Below are positions 54,856 to 61,273 of a stretch of 64,000 nucleotides of DNA, piece after piece. Numbering within the stretch: position 1 is the first letter of the stretch; every line of letters starts with the position of its first letter. This DNA comes from Desulfosediminicola ganghwensis (GTDB lineage Bacteria > Desulfobacterota > Desulfobulbia > Desulfobulbales > Desulfocapsaceae): contig NZ_CP050699.1 in NCBI RefSeq assembly GCF_005116675.2, forward strand, positions 1,387,001-1,451,000. The letters are read 5' to 3'. The notes below the pieces were generated by a model, which searched no databases, was not told the DNA's origin, and saw only the letters and a list, made by a program, of their open reading frames with translations. The translations under genes and the position numbers were made by a program.

Positions 54856-54966
54856 TCAAGCCGTTTTTTCCCTATCCCACCACTCCTGCTCAAAGAGAGT
54901 TGGTGCTTTGTAGCCATTCGTAGAGTGCTTCCTCTGACGATTAAAATAGACCTCTATGTAGAGCCT
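54856..54966 (-). pseudogene. IS3-family transposase C-terminal remnant
   Basis: The minus strand encodes a 36-residue tail with YIEVYFNRQRKHSTNGYKAP, the characteristic C-terminal end of IS3/IS150 OrfB integrases, followed by TGA. Everything upstream of it is missing, so it is a relic of an older insertion. Confidence 0.75.
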
Positions 54967-55526
54967 CCTCAGAAAGAATCAACAGTGGTCTGACCCCGAT
55001 ACTTTCTCAAGTCGCTCATCTGTTGTAGGGTATACTGTATGGGCTGCATGAGTTAGACGCCAGACCAGCAGCACGCTGATTTCCTGGTGTGACGGGCACC
55101 GCGCCTTTCCATGGAACCAACACTTTACCATGGCGACCTTGCTAAACAGCAAGAGCCTTGCTTCATGATCCTCATCGCTGGTCATAGAATATTTTGTGCT
55201 TATATCACAAAATATTGCCTACAAAATTCCCGAGAAGCCCAACAATCACTTGCAGTATTTGTTGGAAGCCGTCATACTTTTTGAAGAAATCTAAATTGCA
55301 AACGGTATTGACTGCAGAAAATAGGTGTTTGACCATGTTGAGAAAAATCTATTCAAAGCTCATTTCAAACAGGATTGGCCAAGTTCTGATGAGAAATAAC
55401 ACACCTCTCCCCTGAATTATTAAAAATATAAAAAAAGAAAATTTAAAAATTTAATTTTCGTGAAAGCGATGAGGTAGCTAAAATAGTGGACGGTGAGTCT
55501 GGCGGTCTGATTAAGTTTAATCTGGG

Positions 55527-55546
55527 ATAAGTATAATTATACTTAT
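55527..55546. promoter_or_regulatory. 20-bp perfect palindrome, putative operator 1
   Basis: ATAAGTATAATTATACTTAT, a perfect palindrome preceded by GGG. A related site lies 169 bp nearer the downstream gene. Likely a dimeric repressor or activator site. Confidence 0.55.
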
Positions 55547-55695
55547 TGCTCAAAATAAACATATATACTGGATGAATCTTCTGTAGGCTGAGGGGTAAAA
55601 TTAAAAAGCTGTTGCAAGAAAAAAAATCAGATGATTTTGTATTAATGTCTCAACTGCAACCTTATGGGTAGTGAATGCGTAGATGAGTCCTTGGG

Positions 55696-55715
55696 TTAAG
55701 CATAATTGTACTTAT
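55696..55715. promoter_or_regulatory. Imperfect copy of the palindrome, putative operator 2
   Basis: TTAAGCATAATTGTACTTAT, 17 of 20 positions identical to operator 1 and also preceded by GGG. It lies 74 bp before the GTG start of the 55789 gene. Confidence 0.5.
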
Positions 55716-55788
55716 TTGGTCTATTGCTGACTTTCATGCATTGTATTGACGTGATTGATAATAACTAAGCAGAGAGGTCTAGGAAACT

Positions 55789-56811
55789 GTGAATAGCGCT
55801 AGTCAAATAAGCACTGTGTTGGATAAAGAAAAAGGTTCTGATGTTTATGGTTCAGTTTTTCTACAGGTTGAGGGGTATGTTAGTGATATGAAAAAATCTG
55901 TGAAGGGAATAGAATGTATTGATTCTGCTTGTTGTGTAAATGGTTTTATGGGTGAAGAAATATTTTCATTGTTGACGAGCAGGAAGTTCAGTTATATGAC
56001 CCGGAGACATTCAGATTTATACAAAGATAAAACAATTCCATTAATTACACAGTATACTGATCAAGAAGAGCCTATTAAGTTTTATTATGATTTTGGACCA
56101 GGGTACCATGCAAGCATTGATCCCCAAAACCATGAATTAAGTTTCGAGGTAGGATTGTCCGAAATCTTTGCAATTAGACAAATGTTAATGTTTTGTGAGA
56201 AGATTAAGCACGTATATAAGGCTGGAGCGAAATTTTTTATTATAATTGACAACTTATGTGCATACATTACAAATGATATCCCTCTGCAGTTGACGAATAA
56301 TTATGTTATGCAGTTACGTGCTTTGATTGATGAGGTGAAAGCAAATGATTCGATTTCAGTATTAGTGGAATCCGAGCTTTTTTCATTAGGAGAGTATCTT
56401 TCTCTGTATCAAAAACAAAAAAATCGTTTGGTTAGCAAACAATTGTCTCAACTTGAGGTTGATAATGTTACCCGGTTTTTAGGCAGAGAATGTTGTATCA
56501 ACGAAGCTACAAAAAGAGTGGCCCGTTACAAGAGGGCCGGGACCGTGACCGAACTTTTACTTTCGAAATTGGTAGATGGAGTTCGTCTCACACAAAGAGC
56601 AACAAGTGAGACATTGGCATTTCGTTCTTTCCCGGGGGGGGATCAGCGAATTCAGGTTGGTAGGATGGCTCTAACCATGAATCATAAAAGACGCATTGTT
56701 CCTCTTCTTGTTACATCAAGAAATTATAATAACTACAGATTGTCTGAATTGGTCCTTGACGGTATTCCTTCGCAAACAGTGATAACTGTTTTGTATGCTG
56801 CCCCTCTTTAG
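55789..56811 (+). CDS. Uncharacterised protein, remotely isonitrile-synthase-like
   Basis: A 340-residue soluble protein from an AT-rich gene unlike its neighbours. The segment around LSEIFAIRQMLMFCEKIKHV, YKAGAKFFIIIDNLCAYITN and NYVMQLRALIDEVKA recalls the DIT1/PvcA isonitrile synthase pattern (PGA..I..DG..F.D, then Y...LR.L). The match is weak, and the usual C-terminal motif is not evident. The start is GTG at 55789, with AGGA upstream. Its 3' end overlaps the convergent ATP-grasp gene by four bases. Possible role in making a small specialised metabolite; no function is claimed. Confidence 0.6.
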   Translation: MNSASQISTVLDKEKGSDVYGSVFLQVEGYVSDMKKSVKGIECIDSACCVNGFMGEEIFSLLTSRKFSYMTRRHSDLYKDKTIPLITQYTDQEEPIKFYYDFGPGYHASIDPQNHELSFEVGLSEIFAIRQMLMFCEKIKHVYKAGAKFFIIIDNLCAYITNDIPLQLTNNYVMQLRALIDEVKANDSISVLVESELFSLGEYLSLYQKQKNRLVSKQLSQLEVDNVTRFLGRECCINEATKRVARYKRAGTVTELLLSKLVDGVRLTQRATSETLAFRSFPGGDQRIQVGRMALTMNHKRRIVPLLVTSRNYNNYRLSELVLDGIPSQTVITVLYAAPL

Positions 56812-57698
56812 AGGTTGAACTGGATGTTTTTCTTATCATTGAAATAGTCATACAATCCCATGGCTAAAAATTTTCTTGTTTCATTGAGTTGATCACTTTC
56901 TCGGTAACCCGATGTGGCACCTATCGTCTTGTTGATATCCAAGAGTACCGGGTTCTCATCGTGCATCACATAGTCAATTTTCCCATAATCAAGGTTGTAG
57001 AACTCGCGCCACTTATGAATTATTGGGTGGGGTTCAACTTCCATGGTGTTGATACTGTTGTGGGCCTTTATGATCGCCTTATCAGATGACATCTTGGTAC
57101 ACTTAAATCTCTGACCTAAAACTTGAACGATGTGTAGATGGTATAAGTTATTATCATACTCAGGTAGAAACTTTTCTATCACAACGTCATTGTATGAAAA
57201 CCATCTTTTAGGTATTTGTTTGAGAGAATCGTATACTGTATAATTTTTTGCTTGATCTACCGGAAACCATAGTTTTTCAAAACGTCTGACAACTTTCCGT
57301 AACTGACTTACTCCAGGGAGTTTTTCTCTGGCATCAGTTTGTTTTAACTTCTGTTCTGGTGATCCGTAAAAATTATAATTTGACTTGATGATCACTTTCC
57401 CTTTCCATGTGTCATTCGGGCCGAGCAAGTTGCTGCTAACATGAGATTTACAGATATTATTTAATTTCCCGTTGAGGGCTATAGGATATTTTCGAGCAAA
57501 TTCAAGATACATATCTGGTACTATCGACAAATCAACATGAACTATAATGATATCCGCAGGCACGAACTCATTACAACCAATAAGATACTCAACCTCATGG
57601 CCATCATCCCTCCAGTATTTTGCTAAATGATGAATAACAAATTTGGCCGGTCTCTCTTGTTTCTCGTGAAACAAAATTACGATACGCTTTTTGCTCAT
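56808..57698 (-). CDS. ATP-grasp-like protein
   Basis: A 296-residue protein with ATP-grasp features: KGKVIIKSNYNFYG as an ATP-contacting strand and IDYVMHDENPVLLDINKTIG near the C-terminus, where metal-binding Asp/Asn residues sit. The N-terminal third (RIVILFHEKQERPAKFVIHH) looks like a pre-ATP-grasp fold. Such enzymes ligate a carboxylate to an amine (RimK-like). RBS AAGGAC before the ATG at 57698. AT-rich like its convergent neighbour, suggesting joint acquisition. Substrate unknown. Confidence 0.65.
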   Translation of the reverse strand: MSKKRIVILFHEKQERPAKFVIHHLAKYWRDDGHEVEYLIGCNEFVPADIIIVHVDLSIVPDMYLEFARKYPIALNGKLNNICKSHVSSNLLGPNDTWKGKVIIKSNYNFYGSPEQKLKQTDAREKLPGVSQLRKVVRRFEKLWFPVDQAKNYTVYDSLKQIPKRWFSYNDVVIEKFLPEYDNNLYHLHIVQVLGQRFKCTKMSSDKAIIKAHNSINTMEVEPHPIIHKWREFYNLDYGKIDYVMHDENPVLLDINKTIGATSGYRESDQLNETRKFLAMGLYDYFNDKKNIQFNL

Positions 57699-58682
57699 TA
57701 CTTGTCCTTCGTTCGTTTGAATATAGGTAAAGATGAATCCTTGGTTCTGATCTGACCTTCTGAGTTATGATTAATTAATGAAAAATGTGGTTAAGTGATC
57801 GCCTTTTTTCGAGTATCGATTAACAAATAGTGTTGGCCGGTACTGGGCTTTACTCAACAAATATAAGCCTATCTCACGGATGGTGTAAAAACAAGATCCT
57901 TCTCTTCACTCTCAGCGTTCGTGTGAGAACCATAAATCAGATTTGCCCTTTGGTTGCTAGAGCTGTCAGAATTTGTCAGCGTCTCTTGTTTGATAGGTAG
58001 GCGGGCGCATCATTCATTCCCGGCCCTTGTATTTGCAGTTCAAATTCACCTTCTTCACAATTGCGCAGTGCCGCAACGAGCAGTTCATCCCTTTGCCTGG
58101 CTTGACAAGGCCATCATCGATTCGATATGGCTGTCCCCACCGTTTTGGCTATCGAAATAACAGGCCAGAGTCACACAGGGAAGCGCAGCAGCACAAAAAC
58201 GAGGAATTTTTCCATGGCGGCATGGGGATGCAGCTGCTCAAGAAGTTCGAGCCCGTATAACAGGAGGAGGGTGAGTTCCAAACTATTCAAAAGCCCGCTG
58301 TTGAAAGAATGGGGGCTAAAACGCTACCGTAACGACATCTAAACACCGCGGTCCAATACCTCGACGGCAAAATTGAATCTCCCGCGATACCAGTAATTCT
58401 GTCGCCTGCAAAGAAATCGCAACTAGAATCGAGGGCAGACCACGATAAAAGCACTGATATATAGTAAAGGTGTAAAGCGGGTATGCCGATAATGCCAAAG
58501 CTGCAGGATTGTCTATATAATCGACATCGTATGATTTTTGCTGTGTGGTTCAGATTTCGGCTCCGATCTCTGGTAGCCACAAGTTGAGAGGGTGCAATCT
58601 CAAGATATTGAGGTTTCACCCTTGTTTTGTTGTCTCGGCTTGGAAATCGTGGTGTGTCCCGGGTTTCCGTATTCGATATATC
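57699..58682. other. Decayed region without intact genes
   Basis: About 1 kb with many short frames on both strands interrupted by stops. A minus-strand stretch near 57990-58100 reads RDELLVAALRNCEEGEFELQ, suggesting a former gene, but nothing intact remains. The next 265 bp hold a recognisable regulator remnant. Confidence 0.5.
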
Positions 58683-58947
58683 TCAGCTGAGCATTGGTGT
58701 ATAGGCTTTCAACTCTCTTAGGTTGCGCAGGAAATGATGCTGGCAGAGAGCTTCTAATGCCCGGCTACTGATATGGGGCTCGTTTTTGGTCATCATTTTT
58801 GCCGCTTAGGCAATCAAATGCTTTACCAGGAGAGGAATATCCTCTCTTCTATCACGCAAAGGAGGGACTTGGATCAGATGAGTGCTCAGGCGATAATACA
58901 GATCCATTGTCGCCGTGATATGATCGTGATCAATTCGGGTCAGACCA
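58683..58947 (-). pseudogene. Remnant of a sigma-54-type AAA+ regulator
   Basis: The minus strand encodes [31 protein letters not shown], then an in-frame stop, then ALEALCQHHFLRNLRELKAY. These correspond to the DLYYRLxxxxIxxPPLRxRxEDIPLL and WPGNVREL motifs of NtrC-family AAA+ activators. The gene is truncated and carries stop codons. The upstream part is cut by the IS4-family element. Confidence 0.7.
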
Positions 58948-60511
58948 GAATGGCGCTAGTTTAAGCGTGTTTTATAGGTGAAAAGCAACTGAATATATTG
59001 GCAAAAATTGGTATAATTTGCTATGCGAAACCAACACCAAATCATGCCAATGTTGCCCGGTTTTCACCTTCCCAAACGAGGTAGAAAACCTCATAGCCAA
59101 CAACAAAAATTTGCTCGAAAAATCACTTCCCTCAGACAGAACTCTTTTAAACAGATAGGAGAGATTTTTGGGCAATTCATTCCCACGAAATTGCTCAAAC
59201 AGGATCCTTCGGGAAAGATGAGCAGACGACGTTTGTTTACCAAGGAAAACACTTTTTGGTCCTTCTTAGGCCAAGTCCTTGATGCAGACGGTGGATGTAG
59301 AGAAGCTGTAAAAAAGTTGCAATCATATGCATCTAACCACGGCCTTCGGCTTCCATCATCATCTACCGCTTCATATTGCTGTGCACGTAAGAAATTAGAT
59401 GAAAATCTGCTTGTTGAGGTGTTTCAACATACTGCTAAATGGTCCGGAGCACGACGTGCATCTCATTCATTAAATGATCGCCAGGTAATTGTTGTTGATG
59501 GGACAGGTGTTACAATGGCGGATACAGCAGAAAATCAAGAGCTTTGGCCACAGTCATCGAACCAGAAACCAGGATGCGGCTTCCCCTCAGCACGAATATG
59601 CGCATACTTTTCATTGCAAACCGGAACAATGCTCAGCTATGCCATCGGTAATAAAAAGAGTAACGAACTTCCATTGTTCCGTAAGCAGTGGTCCACCTTT
59701 GAGGCTGGTGATATCTTTCTTGGTGATAAAGGTTTTTGTAGTTACTTCGATTTAGCCGAGCTGAAAAAACGCTGTGTTGATAGTGTGATAACACTTGCTC
59801 GTAGAAAACCAGTCGGTAGGAAAAACTGCATTAAAGAATTCGCTCCTGATGATCTACTGATTGAATGGAAAAAACCAGTATACAGGGAAATGGTGTCGTA
59901 TTCGCGGAAAACCTGGGAGGACCTTCCCGACAAACTCGTTATGAGACAAATCAAAGTAAAGGTGACTCAATCAGGGTTTAGAACAAAAGAATTTCATATT
60001 GTTACCACGCTAATCGATCAAGATCAGTACCTGAAAGACGAAATTGCAGCGTTATACCTTAAGCGTTGGGATGTCGAACTTTTCTTTCGTGATATCAAGA
60101 CAACGATGGGATTTGATATCCTCCGGTGCCAATCGCCTGAAATGATAAAGAAAGAAATTTTAATGTACTTCATAGCGTACAACTGCATCCGGCGCATAAT
60201 GTTACAAGCGACACAGCTGGTAGACATTGATATCCGGTCTATCAGTTTCAAAGGAAGTCTACAGGCTATTAGAAGTTGGGAACCACGGTTGGGGTCCTCT
60301 AGGTTGAGCACAAATGAAAGACAAAACATGCTCTCAGATTTATCCTTTGTCGTGGCTCGTTGCAAAGTTTTCGACAGGCCTGGACGAAGCGATCCGCGGT
60401 GTCTTAAGCGAAGACCAAAACCTTATCAGTTACTCAACAAACCTAGAAGTGAAATGGTCGAAATACAGCATCGGAGCAGATATGAAAAAAAGGCTTAAAC
60501 TAGCGCCATTC
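58948..60511. mobile_element. IS4-family insertion sequence, complete
   Basis: 1564 bp with 19-bp terminal inverted repeats GAATGGCGCTAGTTTAAGC (58948-58966) and its complement at 60493-60511. Target duplication GGGTCAGACCA, 11 bp, at 58937-58947 and 60512-60522, within the 11-13 bp expected for IS4. Precise ends and an intact transposase indicate recent insertion into an already decayed gene. Confidence 0.95.
59023..60498 (+). CDS. IS4-family DDE transposase
   Basis: A 491-residue transposase. First Asp in IVVDGTGVTMADT, second Asp in DIFLGDKGFCSYFDL, and the IS4 YREK signature in YLKRWDVELFFRDIKTTMGF. The stop codon TAA lies inside the right terminal repeat. Appears intact. Confidence 0.95.
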   Translation: MRNQHQIMPMLPGFHLPKRGRKPHSQQQKFARKITSLRQNSFKQIGEIFGQFIPTKLLKQDPSGKMSRRRLFTKENTFWSFLGQVLDADGGCREAVKKLQSYASNHGLRLPSSSTASYCCARKKLDENLLVEVFQHTAKWSGARRASHSLNDRQVIVVDGTGVTMADTAENQELWPQSSNQKPGCGFPSARICAYFSLQTGTMLSYAIGNKKSNELPLFRKQWSTFEAGDIFLGDKGFCSYFDLAELKKRCVDSVITLARRKPVGRKNCIKEFAPDDLLIEWKKPVYREMVSYSRKTWEDLPDKLVMRQIKVKVTQSGFRTKEFHIVTTLIDQDQYLKDEIAALYLKRWDVELFFRDIKTTMGFDILRCQSPEMIKKEILMYFIAYNCIRRIMLQATQLVDIDIRSISFKGSLQAIRSWEPRLGSSRLSTNERQNMLSDLSFVVARCKVFDRPGRSDPRCLKRRPKPYQLLNKPRSEMVEIQHRSRYEKKA

Positions 60512-60840
60512 GGGTCAGACCACGGATACTGGTATAATCTGATAATTCTTCATCACTGTTAAATGCACTGGTCTGTTTCCAGAGCCCGTTTTCTTGCACG
60601 CCGACTATCGGATCAGTGACAGAACTGCCGTCAGTGCTTTTTATACGAATTACCAGCGCTATGCCCTCTTTGTAAGGGAACTGGTCGACGACAAAAAACT
60701 GATCTTCAGGCGAAGTGTAATGTGCCTTTTTCCTTGTAATCGTTGGCGACTTTACAGGGGAACTGTCTGTGTTTTCCCGAAGCTATCTGGCAGATCGTTC
60801 AACTCGACCTTGACCTTTAGCACAAATTTTTCATAAGCAT
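60512..60840 (-). pseudogene. Interrupted coding remnant on the minus strand
   Basis: Minus-strand frame with AYEKFVLKVKVELNDLPDSF, a frameshift near 60765, then SPEDQFFVVDQFPYKEGIAL, VGVQENGLWKQTSAFNSDEE. Removing the IS and one copy of its target duplication joins this frame without a break to the AAA+ remnant at 58683-58947. I do not recognise the encoded family. It is interrupted by at least one frameshift plus the IS. Confidence 0.5.
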
Positions 60841-61273
60841 TTTGTTGAAATTGAGATAATGGTTAGCTTTTCAAATTATTGAAGCTAACTAAAATTTCCA
60901 TTCACTTCGACAAAATGCTCAGCAGAGGTCAGGCCATGCGCTACCATCTTCTCCAGTATTTTCGTTGAAAATAGACTTTACCATGATTTACAGCCAAAGC
61001 CTTCGAGCCTGACACTGCCTGAACAGACGAAAAAAATCGGGTTAGCCTTGGGGAGTTGCAGGGTGAACCAGAAAAAGCCATTTGTCGAAAAAAGGGAGCC
61101 GATTTGACATATGGTATTTGGCATGTCAAATTGATCGCTAAAGAAAACCGGATTATTGGTAAGCGGCTTGTAACGATCTAATATGTTTTGAATAAAACCG
61201 CCAATGATGTACATTGTGCTTTGTTTTCAAATAGTTGTCGTTCACATGTGCCTTATATGTTTCCTATTAATCA
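60841..61273. other. Intergenic / decayed sequence before the RecQ-like gene
   Basis: About 430 bp with only a 78-codon minus-strand frame (60978-61214) of no known family. It must hold the promoter of the RecQ-like gene; no clear -35/-10 pair is seen. Confidence 0.4.

Larger units (their letters stand above)
54611..55788. other. AT-rich intergenic region with IS remnant and operator-like palindromes
   Basis: About 1.18 kb without an intact gene. It contains an IS3-family transposase remnant (54856-54966), an 11-bp inverted repeat AATATTTTGTG/CACAAAATATT (55188-55216), and two related palindromes (55527-55546 and 55696-55715) before the next gene. Base composition drops sharply towards AT after about 55400. 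Confidence 0.6.

Noticed and set aside
58127-58619. Frames on both strands in the decayed region
   Set aside because: Short, overlapping on opposite strands and without motifs; the region has the look of degenerate coding DNA.
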